From positions 7,118,877 through 7,182,876 of the forward strand of contig NZ_CM001403.1 in assembly GCF_000166195.2 (NCBI RefSeq): a stretch of DNA of 64,000 bases. Reading direction: 5' to 3'. The notes under the pieces were generated by a model. That model searched no databases, was not told the DNA's origin, and saw nothing but the letters and a program-made list of their open reading frames with translations. A program made the position numbers and the translations under genes. Below are positions 17,673 through 25,474 of the stretch, piece after piece; the first letter of the stretch is position 1, and each line of letters starts with the position of its first letter. This stretch comes from Mucilaginibacter paludis DSM 18603. GTDB lineage: Bacteria > Bacteroidota > Bacteroidia > Sphingobacteriales > Sphingobacteriaceae.

Positions 17673-20489
17673 ATGCGCATCCTTATTAAAGTACCCTTTT
17701 TGCTGCTGCCGTTTTTTTTTAGCCTGAATATCAGCGCCCAGCAATTTGGCGGTAACCCGCCGTCTATAAAATGGCGGCAGGTAAATACGCCTGCAGCCAG
17801 GGTTATATTTCCGGCCGGGATGGATTCTGCGGGGATCAGGGTGGCGGATATCATCAGCAGCATGAACACCAGGATACAAGCTACCATCGGCGGTAAGCAA
17901 AGGCAGATCAGCGTATTGCTGCAAAACCAAACCACACAGTCAAACGGGTACGTGGGCCTGGCTCCCTTTAGAAGCGAGTACTATTTAACCCCCGATCAAA
18001 ATAGTTTTGAACTGGGCAGCCTGCGCTGGACAGATCAGCTCGCCGTACACGAATTTAGGCACGTACAGCAATACAATAATTTTAACGTTGGCGGCTCCCG
18101 TTTTTTGCGATACATTTTTGGCGAAGGCGGCCAGGCTGTAGGTAACGAGTTAACCATTCCCAATTGGTTTTTTGAGGGTGATGCCGTATTTAACGAAACC
18201 TATGTTACCGCGCAAGGCAGGGGCAGACTACCTTATTTTTTTAACGGTTACAGGGCGCTATGGGCAGCCGGTAAAAATTATAGCTGGATGAAGCTACGGA
18301 ATGGGTCGTACAAGGATTACGTGCCCGACTGGTATCCCATGGGATACATGCTGGTATCATACGGCCGGGAAAAATATGGAGACCCTTTCTGGAAAAATGT
18401 AACGCACGATGCTGCCGCTTTTGACGGTTTGTTTTACCCTTTTCAAAAAGCCATTAAACAATATTCGGGCGTCGATTTTAAACAATTCCGTTCCGATGCG
18501 CTGGGTTATTACAAGCAGCAGTTCAGCCAGCCGGCGATAGCCGACCCGGTTAAAAAAAATCAACATTTTATTGGCGACCAGGAATATCCGGCCTTTGTGG
18601 ATGATCATACCATCATCTACAATAAAACCACCTACAACCATCCGGCGGTGTTTGTTATCCGTACCGATAACCAGGAGCGGGTGATCAGCAGCCGTAATTT
18701 TTCGCTCGATAATTATTTTGATTATCATGATGGTAAAATCATCTATTCATCGTACCGGCCCGATTTACGCTGGAGCTACCGCGATTACCAGGAAATAACC
18801 CTGCTGGACGTACAAACCGGCGACGAAACCCGGATCACTAAAAAAACTAAATATTTCTCACCAGCATTAAACGCTGATGGTAAAAAAATAGTGGCCGTGC
18901 AGGTTGCTGCCGATGGCAAAAACCAATTGCATATCCTCGGTCTGGATGGTAAGGTACTCCATACAATACCCAACAACGACGGCCTTTTTTTTACCTACCC
19001 CAAGTTTTATGGCGATAAGATCATATCGGCGGTACGAAAACCAGACGGGGAAATGTCAATTGCTTTGATAGACCCAGGTACGGGGAATACCGAATATTTA
19101 CTGGCATTCTCTATCAAGCCAATCGCTTTCCCATCTGTACACAAGGATATGGTTTATTTTTCGGCAGCTACGGGTAAAAACGACGCTCTATTTGCCTTAT
19201 CCTTAAGTAACAAAAAGCTGTATCGTTTGCAAAGCGATTCTTTATCGGCGTCTATCGGTAATTACCAGTCGGCTATATCGTCCAATAAAATAGCCTGGGT
19301 TAGTTTTACAGCTTACGGGTACCAGGTACACCAGGCAGATAGCAGCCAGGTACAATGGCAGCAAATTACAGGCGATGCCATACCCGGCGATTTGCCCACC
19401 TTTGGCATAACGGCCTTAAATAAAGGCGAAGCTACCGGTTTGCTTGCGTCGGTAACCGATGCACACCCGGCGGTTACAAAATATAACAAAGCTTTTCATT
19501 TAATTAATTTTCATACCCTGCAACCTGATTTTAGCGATCCAAATTACACCATTGCCCTGCAAGGCGAAAATGTGCTGAATACGCTGCAAACACAGCTATC
19601 ATTCAACTATAACCGCAATGAGGGTTATAAGGAGTTTGGTTTCAGTACGGTATACGGCGCTTTATTTCCATACCTGTCTGCCGGTGTTGATTATATTATA
19701 GATAGGGAAGCCTTTGATCGGAACAGCCCTGTTTATTTTAACCAGCTACAGTATCACGCCGGGTTGCAGGTGCCACTTAATTTTACCCGCGGGCGTACAT
19801 CAACCGGGTTGTCCTTCGGGAGCGATGTAGTTTACAGCCGTAATTTTTTTAGCGCCCCTTATGATAACGCCACCAATAGCCGCGAGTTGGTTTACCTTAA
19901 TAATTATGTAAGTTTTTCCAGCCGCTCGCGCGTGGCCAAAAAGAATCTTTATCCCCAGTTGGCCCAAACCATCTATTTAAATTATAAAAACGCGGTAAAC
20001 GGCATCAACGCAACGCAGTTTTTAGCCACAGGCGATTTTTATTTCCCCGGTTTGCTGGCAAACCACAGCCTGGTGATCAGCAGCGCTTATCAGCAAAGGG
20101 ATAAAGAGAACAACGGAGGTTATTCAAACGATTTCCCTTTTGTGCGTGGCTATCAATCGCGCAACCTGTACCAGTTGAGCAAGCTTTCGGCAAGTTATCA
20201 TTTTCCGCTTTTTTATCCGGATGCAGGGCTTATTAACGCGGTTTACCTGTCGCGCATAAGGGGAGGGGTGTTTTACGAATATGGCCATGGCAATGATTTT
20301 TATACCAATGGCAGCCCCTTTAAAGCTGATTTTAAAAGTACCGGTGGCCAGCTATTTTTTGACGGCCAGTTGTGGAACCAGTTTCCGTACAGCATAGGCA
20401 TCAGGTACAGCCGTTTGTTAGATCGTGATATTTTTGGCGGCACCGGCTCAAACCGGGTAGAGATTGTACTGCCAATCAGTTTGTTTTGA
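17673..20489 (+). CDS. Large surface protein: zinc-peptidase motif, propeller, outer-membrane barrel
   Basis: 938 residues, not a family I can name. A signal peptide (~22 residues, cut near ISAQQ) leads into a domain with HEFRH at 126-130 and EGDAVFNE at 168-175, the HExxH...E arrangement of gluzincin metallopeptidases. Residues ~280-560 contain repeated blades of TolB/PD40 type (YPAFVDDHTIIYNKTT; FSPALNADGKKIVAVQVAADG). From about 610 the sequence is alternating amphipathic strands (LQTQLSFNYNRNEGYKEFGFS; ISSAYQQRD) and ends VLPISLF with a C-terminal Phe, as in BamA-assembled barrels. Inference: an outer-membrane anchored protease or a peptidase-like surface protein. Its 3' end overlaps convergent cutC by 14 nt. 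Confidence 0.85.
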   Translation: MRILIKVPFLLLPFFFSLNISAQQFGGNPPSIKWRQVNTPAARVIFPAGMDSAGIRVADIISSMNTRIQATIGGKQRQISVLLQNQTTQSNGYVGLAPFRSEYYLTPDQNSFELGSLRWTDQLAVHEFRHVQQYNNFNVGGSRFLRYIFGEGGQAVGNELTIPNWFFEGDAVFNETYVTAQGRGRLPYFFNGYRALWAAGKNYSWMKLRNGSYKDYVPDWYPMGYMLVSYGREKYGDPFWKNVTHDAAAFDGLFYPFQKAIKQYSGVDFKQFRSDALGYYKQQFSQPAIADPVKKNQHFIGDQEYPAFVDDHTIIYNKTTYNHPAVFVIRTDNQERVISSRNFSLDNYFDYHDGKIIYSSYRPDLRWSYRDYQEITLLDVQTGDETRITKKTKYFSPALNADGKKIVAVQVAADGKNQLHILGLDGKVLHTIPNNDGLFFTYPKFYGDKIISAVRKPDGEMSIALIDPGTGNTEYLLAFSIKPIAFPSVHKDMVYFSAATGKNDALFALSLSNKKLYRLQSDSLSASIGNYQSAISSNKIAWVSFTAYGYQVHQADSSQVQWQQITGDAIPGDLPTFGITALNKGEATGLLASVTDAHPAVTKYNKAFHLINFHTLQPDFSDPNYTIALQGENVLNTLQTQLSFNYNRNEGYKEFGFSTVYGALFPYLSAGVDYIIDREAFDRNSPVYFNQLQYHAGLQVPLNFTRGRTSTGLSFGSDVVYSRNFFSAPYDNATNSRELVYLNNYVSFSSRSRVAKKNLYPQLAQTIYLNYKNAVNGINATQFLATGDFYFPGLLANHSLVISSAYQQRDKENNGGYSNDFPFVRGYQSRNLYQLSKLSASYHFPLFYPDAGLINAVYLSRIRGGVFYEYGHGNDFYTNGSPFKADFKSTGGQLFFDGQLWNQFPYSIGIRYSRLLDRDIFGGTGSNRVEIVLPISLF

Positions 20490-21231
20490 TAGCCTGGTTG
20501 GCCAGCTCGATAATTTTTTTTACCCTGTCGGCATCGGTTTGCTGCAGGGTATATTCTTCACCATCTGGTCCAAATAGTATTTTGCTGTTGCGGTATACCA
20601 TCTTGCTGTTAACTTTGGTTTTAGCCGAGGTATGAAATTCTGCTGCCCCGGTATACTGAACCAGGTGTACAATGTTATACTCGTTAATACCGCTGCCGGG
20701 CATAATTTTGATGCGGCCGGCAGCTTGTTGCACCAGCCGGGCAATATTGCTGGCGCCCTCTATCGCGGTACTTTTACCGCCCGATGTTAAAACTCTTTCG
20801 CAGCCCATCGTGATCATTTCTTCAAGTGCTTCTGTCTGATCGCGGCACATATCAAAAGCCCGGTGAAACGTAACACCTAAACCTGCCGTTTGCGCCATGC
20901 CGGTCAGGATGGAGCATCTGCCCGTATCAATACTGCCGTCGCCATTAAGTATACCTATTACAATGCCATCGCAACCGGCCTCAATACACGTTTTAACATC
21001 AAGCTTCATCAGCTCAAATTCCATATCGTTATAAAAAAAATCTCCGGCTCGGGGCCGTATCAATACATAAAGTTGGATGTTTAAGAGTTTACGCGCCAAT
21101 ATGATTTGCCCATAGGAAGGCGTGGTGCCTCCTTCGCGTAAATTTTCGCATAGCTCAACCCGGCTGGCGCCGCCCTGCTGTGCGGCTAATGCAGAAGTTA
21201 TAGAGTTTGCGCAAACTTCAATAGTGATCAT
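20476..21231 (-). CDS. cutC: Copper homeostasis protein CutC
   Basis: 251 residues, full length for the TIM-barrel CutC family. Diagnostic N-terminus EVCANSITSALAAQQGGASRVELCENL, then PSYGQIILARK, VLIRPRAGDFFYNDMEFE, DGIVIGILNGDGSID and the late LTSGGKSTAIEG and MPGSGINEYNI motifs. CutC is cytoplasmic and linked to copper handling, though its biochemical activity is still debated. Its C-terminal codons overlap the preceding convergent gene. Confidence 0.95.
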   Translation of the reverse strand: MITIEVCANSITSALAAQQGGASRVELCENLREGGTTPSYGQIILARKLLNIQLYVLIRPRAGDFFYNDMEFELMKLDVKTCIEAGCDGIVIGILNGDGSIDTGRCSILTGMAQTAGLGVTFHRAFDMCRDQTEALEEMITMGCERVLTSGGKSTAIEGASNIARLVQQAAGRIKIMPGSGINEYNIVHLVQYTGAAEFHTSAKTKVNSKMVYRNSKILFGPDGEEYTLQQTDADRVKKIIELANQAIKTN

Positions 21232-21871
21232 CAGGTAGATAAGTATGAATGATGAAGTTAAATTAATTAACGGTTAATTGTTTTGTTTTTTTAATCAATC
21301 CCCATCAGTAAATATAAAATTGAATAAGGTTTTGCCGGTTCATGCGGGCGATGGCTGCAATATCCCCAACAAGATATTAAGCAACAATCATGGTATATGC
21401 ACCATATATTGCTTCCTTTTTCTAATTTATTAAAAGCTATTTGTATTTTTCGGGCTTAATGTGCTATGGCTGCAACTATTATGCTCGGCTTTAGCTGTTT
21501 TTAGGCCTGCCTTTAGTGTTACGGACATTGCTGTACCTTGAGTTAAAAGTTTCCGTATTGCGTTATGGTACGCTATATCAAAACTACTGGCGGAAATTAA
21601 GACTGGCCCATTGATTGGGGACGCAGACGATGGGGTATTAGAAAAGCCGGGTTGGGAAGCGGATGATAATGATGCGCCAAGCGCCGGGAGATTAATCAGA
21701 TTACGGCTGTTGTACATAACAACAAATAAACGGCAATTAGGGCAAAAAAACATGCCAAATTTGGAATGCCTATGTTTTTGTTACACTTGCTGAATGCATA
21801 CTGTAAGGGATTTTTTTACTTAAAGGCCAGCTTTTGCAGGTACTAATTTTTATTTACTTTTAGTGGAAACT
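21232..21871. other. 640-bp gap with no convincing gene
   Basis: Between cutC and the UMF1 transporter. One minus-strand frame (21430-21753, 107 codons, Ser/Ala/Thr-rich, one internal Met at codon 13) is open but shows no family, signal or clear start, and I put it at about 0.2. A nested palindrome lies at 21746-21779: AAAAACAT / ATGTTTTT arms enclosing CCAAATTTGG. The last 40 bp hold the transporter promoter. Confidence 0.4.
21833..21862 (+). promoter_or_regulatory. Predicted promoter of the UMF1 transporter
   Basis: TTTG at 21833-21836, 18-nt spacer, TACTTTTA at 21855-21862 (one mismatch to TANNTTTG). It ends 9 nt before the ATG at 21872 and abuts the alternative GTG at 21863, which therefore is unlikely to be the start. 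Confidence 0.45.
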
Positions 21872-23194
21872 ATGGAGATCAAAAATAACAAGAAAACGAT
21901 CAGAGCCTGGGCTATGTTCGATTGGGCAAACTCGGCCTACAACCTGGTAATTACGTCAACTATCTTCCCTGCCTATTATGTGGCTGTTACCAGCAATGCT
22001 GATAACGGCAACCGGGTTAGTTTTTTTGGAAAGAGTTTTGTAAACACTGCCCTGTCTGACTATGCCCTGGCCGTAGCTTATATGATTATGGTGCTGTTAT
22101 TGCCGGTACTATCGGCCATAGCCGATTACCGGGGTAACAAAAAAATATTTATGATGTTTTTTACCCTGCTCGGCTCGGTAGCCTGCTGCGGACTTTTCTT
22201 TTTTACCATTAAAACGCTCGAAGTAAGTATAATCTTGTTTGCCCTGGCTGCTATTGGTTATAGCGGCGGTTTTGTGTTCTATAACTCTTACCTGCCCGAA
22301 ATTGCTACTTTTGATATGCAGGATAGCGTATCTGCCAAGGGTTTTACGTACGGTTATATCGGCAGTGTTTTATTGCAGTTAATCTGTTTCGCGTTTGTAC
22401 TATCGCCTAAAACTTTTGGTATTACCGATGCCAGCTTCCCGGCAAGGTTATCGTTTTTATTGGTTGGCCTGTGGTGGATAGGTTTTGCCTCCATACCCTT
22501 TACCGTACTGCCCAAAGGGAGCCCCAATGCGCAAACCCATCAGCATAATATTATTAAAGGTGGTTTTGTAGAACTGGCCAACGTATGGAAAAAAGTAAAA
22601 AAAATGCCTTTGCTGAAGCGTTTTCTGGCTTCGTTCTTTTTCTACTCCATGGGCGTGCAAACCATTATGCTTGTTGCTACAGGCTTTGCTGCTAAAGAGT
22701 TGCACATGCCTACCGCCTCATTGATACAGATCATCCTGATCATTCAACTGGTGGCCATTGCAGGCGCCACGCTGATGTCGAAACTGTCCGACAGGATTGG
22801 CAACGTTAAGGTTTTGATCATCACCGTTATCATCTGGATAGGTGTGTGCCTGGCCGCTTATTTTACAACTACCGCAGCCCAGTTTTATATTGTAGCTGTT
22901 GTAGTAGGTTTGGTAATGGGCGGTATCCAGTCTATGTCGCGCTCAACATACTCAAAATACCTGCCTGAAAATATCCCGGACACGGCTTCATTTTTTAGTT
23001 TTTATGACGTTACCGAGAAACTGGCCATAGTAGGTGGCTTGTTTAGCTTTGGTTTTATCGAGGAGCAAACCAATAGCATGCGTAATTCAACCCTGGTATT
23101 GGGCGGTTTTTTTGTTATCGGCTTACTTTTATTACTTTCTTTACTATCGGCTGAGCGAAAGAACCGTAATTTTGCTGACTTTAGCCACGAATAA
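21872..23194 (+). CDS. MFS transporter, UMF1/Atg22 family
   Basis: 440 residues from ATG 21872; a GTG three codons earlier is in frame but coincides with the predicted promoter. Twelve hydrophobic segments. The start (AWAMFDWANSAYNLVITSTIFPAYY) is the signature of UMF1 (vacuole-effluxer/Atg22-like) proteins, and GVCLAAYF...GGIQSMSRSTYSKYLP near the end is also typical. Inner-membrane permease; in bacteria the substrate is usually unknown, with amino-acid export inferred from the yeast relative. The CCG-domain gene follows after 10 nt, probably in one transcript. Confidence 0.92.
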   Translation: MEIKNNKKTIRAWAMFDWANSAYNLVITSTIFPAYYVAVTSNADNGNRVSFFGKSFVNTALSDYALAVAYMIMVLLLPVLSAIADYRGNKKIFMMFFTLLGSVACCGLFFFTIKTLEVSIILFALAAIGYSGGFVFYNSYLPEIATFDMQDSVSAKGFTYGYIGSVLLQLICFAFVLSPKTFGITDASFPARLSFLLVGLWWIGFASIPFTVLPKGSPNAQTHQHNIIKGGFVELANVWKKVKKMPLLKRFLASFFFYSMGVQTIMLVATGFAAKELHMPTASLIQIILIIQLVAIAGATLMSKLSDRIGNVKVLIITVIIWIGVCLAAYFTTTAAQFYIVAVVVGLVMGGIQSMSRSTYSKYLPENIPDTASFFSFYDVTEKLAIVGGLFSFGFIEEQTNSMRNSTLVLGGFFVIGLLLLLSLLSAERKNRNFADFSHE

Positions 23195-23204
23195 TATTGA
23201 GTAG

Positions 23205-23933
23205 ATGAAGATTGAGTTGTTTATACCGTGTTTTATAGATCAGTTGTTTCCGGATACCGCTTTCAATACGGTAAAGGTTTTGGAAAAAGCCGGGTGTACA
23301 GTAGAGTATAACCCTAACCAAACCTGCTGCGGGCAACCTGCTTTTAATGCCGGTTTTTGGGATGAGGCTAAAGAAATAGGCGGTAAGTTTTTAAACGATT
23401 TTTCGGAAGATAAATACATTGTGTCGCCGTCGGCATCGTGCACGGGCATGGTTATCAATTATTATAACGATTTGTTTACCAATACAGCGGTGCATAACCG
23501 GTGCCGCAACATACAATCAAACATCCATGAGCTGTCGGACTTTTTGGTGAATGTGATTAAACGAGATTACTTTGGTGCCGAGCTGGAAGGGCGGGCAGTT
23601 TACCATGATAGCTGCGCCGGGCTTCGCGAATGTAAAATTAAGGCAGAGCCAAGGCAATTGCTCTCCAAAGTGCTGGGCCTCGATCTGGTAGAATTGAAGG
23701 ATAACGAAACCTGCTGCGGCTTCGGTGGCACTTTCTCGGTTAAGTTTGATGCCATATCAAGCGCTATGGCGCAGCAAAAAGTTGAAAATGCGCTGGCTGT
23801 TGATGCCGAATACATCATCTCGACCGACGCATCGTGCCTGTTGCAACTACAGGGCTATATCGATAAAAATAACCTGCCTATTAAAACCATCCACCTTGTT
23901 GATGTTTTGGCCAGCGGCTGGGGGAATATTTAG
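23205..23933 (+). CDS. LutA/YkgE-type (Fe-S)-binding CCG-domain protein
   Basis: 242 residues, cytoplasmic. Two CCG domains: NQTCCGQPAFNAG (Cys-Cys 41-42) and NETCCGFGGTFSV (170-171), with further conserved cysteines at Cys9, Cys79 (SASCTG) and Cys137 (YHDSCAGLRE). This is the layout of LutA/YkgE, the small subunit of the L-lactate-oxidising LutABC complex, and of glycolate oxidase GlcF C-termini. No LutB or LutC is next to it; the only flavin oxidase of the pathway type here is the GlcD-like gene at 59.9 kb. The partner is therefore open. Confidence 0.9.
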   Translation: MKIELFIPCFIDQLFPDTAFNTVKVLEKAGCTVEYNPNQTCCGQPAFNAGFWDEAKEIGGKFLNDFSEDKYIVSPSASCTGMVINYYNDLFTNTAVHNRCRNIQSNIHELSDFLVNVIKRDYFGAELEGRAVYHDSCAGLRECKIKAEPRQLLSKVLGLDLVELKDNETCCGFGGTFSVKFDAISSAMAQQKVENALAVDAEYIISTDASCLLQLQGYIDKNNLPIKTIHLVDVLASGWGNI

Positions 23934-23937
23934 GGTG

Positions 23938-24693
23938 TTAGTTATGGGTTTTAGGTTGGGGCCACCGTTGCGCCTCTAAATGCCTGATGGATGTTTTAAA
24001 TTCGGGCAAAAAAACTTCTTTTGCGGCAACGCCCGTTTTGATATCGTAACTGTATGGGATTACTTCATCCTCGCTCGTAAATTTTCTGTCTTTATTAGTG
24101 TCTTTTACAATTTGCATTAGGATTTTATTTGACGATTTGATGAGTTGCCAGCTTGTTACTTTCAAACTATCAGGCGAAATCTGCTTAAAATAGTAGCCCA
24201 TTTTGTTGGATGTAAACAAATAAGAGGGATCGCTTTCATCAAGCTTTCCATCATGATTATAATCACATGCCGTAACGGAATAGTAAAGCAGGGTGTCTGC
24301 TTTTGAGTTTGCTTTAGTTGTAGTGCTTGTAGTTGAGGCATCGCCATCTGTACCATTTGAAACATCAATCAGCATCTTTCTTTTCTCGTCAAGTAAATGA
24401 TATTTTCCTGTTGACGTATTATAGAAAATGATGTTCCAGTAATTGGTTTTATAGCTGCGTGAACTCCCGGAGTATTCTGATTCAACCTCATAACCGGTGA
24501 TATTTAAAATGAGTTTATACATCACATAATCAGATGTATCTATCCGTTCAGGATTACTAAAATCCATTTTGGGATTTTGAGCCTGTGCCGCAGTATCGGG
24601 AAGTGTGTTCTCAGAGATAGTATTACCTGTTTTTTTGTTTGAACCACATCCCCATAAGCTCATTGCGATTATAATGATGGCTGTCTTCTGCAT
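23938..24693 (-). CDS. Lipoprotein with two EF-hand-like loops
   Basis: 251 residues. Lipoprotein signal QKTAIIIIAMSLWGC (Cys at 16) followed by SNKK, an anchor typical of this genome type. Two calcium-binding-like loops are visible: DYNHDGKLDESD and, further on, DTNKDRKFTSED, both with Asp/Asn at positions 1, 3, 5 and an acidic residue at 12. The region around YLFTSNKMGYYFKQISPDSLKV looks beta-rich. No named family recognised. Convergent with the CCG gene, 4 nt apart. Confidence 0.75.
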   Translation of the reverse strand: MQKTAIIIIAMSLWGCGSNKKTGNTISENTLPDTAAQAQNPKMDFSNPERIDTSDYVMYKLILNITGYEVESEYSGSSRSYKTNYWNIIFYNTSTGKYHLLDEKRKMLIDVSNGTDGDASTTSTTTKANSKADTLLYYSVTACDYNHDGKLDESDPSYLFTSNKMGYYFKQISPDSLKVTSWQLIKSSNKILMQIVKDTNKDRKFTSEDEVIPYSYDIKTGVAAKEVFLPEFKTSIRHLEAQRWPQPKTHN

Positions 24694-24760
24694 GATCTAT
24701 TTTATATAGATAAATATAGCACATTCATCTATATATTAATAGGCAGTCGCCCGCCGCTAC

Positions 24761-25069
24761 TTATTTTTCCTCGCGCCCAAATAACTTGCGCAAAACCTTC
24801 TTCGCGCGCTCTAACGGTACCTTTTGTTTTTTAGAAAGATTTTTACCGGCCCTGTTTTCGTAGAAATTGAGCATCGACATTGCACTTTGGAAGGGCGAGG
24901 CTTTTCGCCGGTGACTCTTTTCGGCAGAACGTTTTAAAGACGACGCGATTTTTTCAGGGTCTTTGGATTTAAAAATGTCATTCTTCAGATCGAGCGCATC
25001 ACTCTCTTCGGTTACCTTCGCCGACCATTTCCTGGTGCCTTTTTGGGTTTTAGCTTTTGCAGCAGCCAT
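24761..25069 (-). CDS. DUF3175 domain-containing protein
   Basis: 102 residues, very basic. The recognisable DUF3175 core is RKWSAKVTEESDALDLKNDIF, KDPEKIASSLKRSAE and PFQSAMSMLNFYENRAGKNLSKKQ, ending LERAKKVLRKLFG. Function unknown; members often occur with stress or DNA-protection genes. The small acidic ORF 20 nt upstream probably shares its transcript. Confidence 0.88.
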   Translation of the reverse strand: MAAAKAKTQKGTRKWSAKVTEESDALDLKNDIFKSKDPEKIASSLKRSAEKSHRRKASPFQSAMSMLNFYENRAGKNLSKKQKVPLERAKKVLRKLFGREEK

Positions 25070-25089
25070 ACTGGTATTATTAATAGGTA

Positions 25090-25281
25090 TTACTCATTGT
25101 CTCTGGAAGGGGCTTTGTCTTTTTCAGAAGCTGTTTCTTTTGCAGGTGCACCCGGTTCGCCGTTTTCGTTATCCGGTGTAACTGTAGCAACACGAACGCC
25201 GTCCGGTTTGTCTTGTTTTTCTGGCTGTTTGCCTTTCGCTAATTGATCGTTCTCGCCGGTTTGGTTTTTTAGATTTTCCAT
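25090..25281 (-). CDS. Small disordered hypothetical protein
   Basis: 63 residues rich in Lys, Glu, Asp, Pro and Asn with no hydrophobic core (MENLKNQTGENDQLAKGKQP; GEPGAPAKETASEKDKAPS). Probably intrinsically disordered. It precedes DUF3175 by 20 nt on the same strand. Composition and position favour a real gene, but no family is known to me. Confidence 0.55.
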   Translation of the reverse strand: MENLKNQTGENDQLAKGKQPEKQDKPDGVRVATVTPDNENGEPGAPAKETASEKDKAPSRDNE

Positions 25282-25474
25282 AGTTGTAATGTTTTGAAAA
25301 TAACAACTATGCTGGTTAAGGGTTTTTAATAATTAATAAAATTTCTTTAAGATTAATATGACGATAAAGGAGGGATGGTATTAAATACTACATAAATATT
25401 AACATAAATTAACATATATAGCTATCTGCTACTAATTATTTAGTTATATATTAGCTCATCAATCTAAATGCCTA

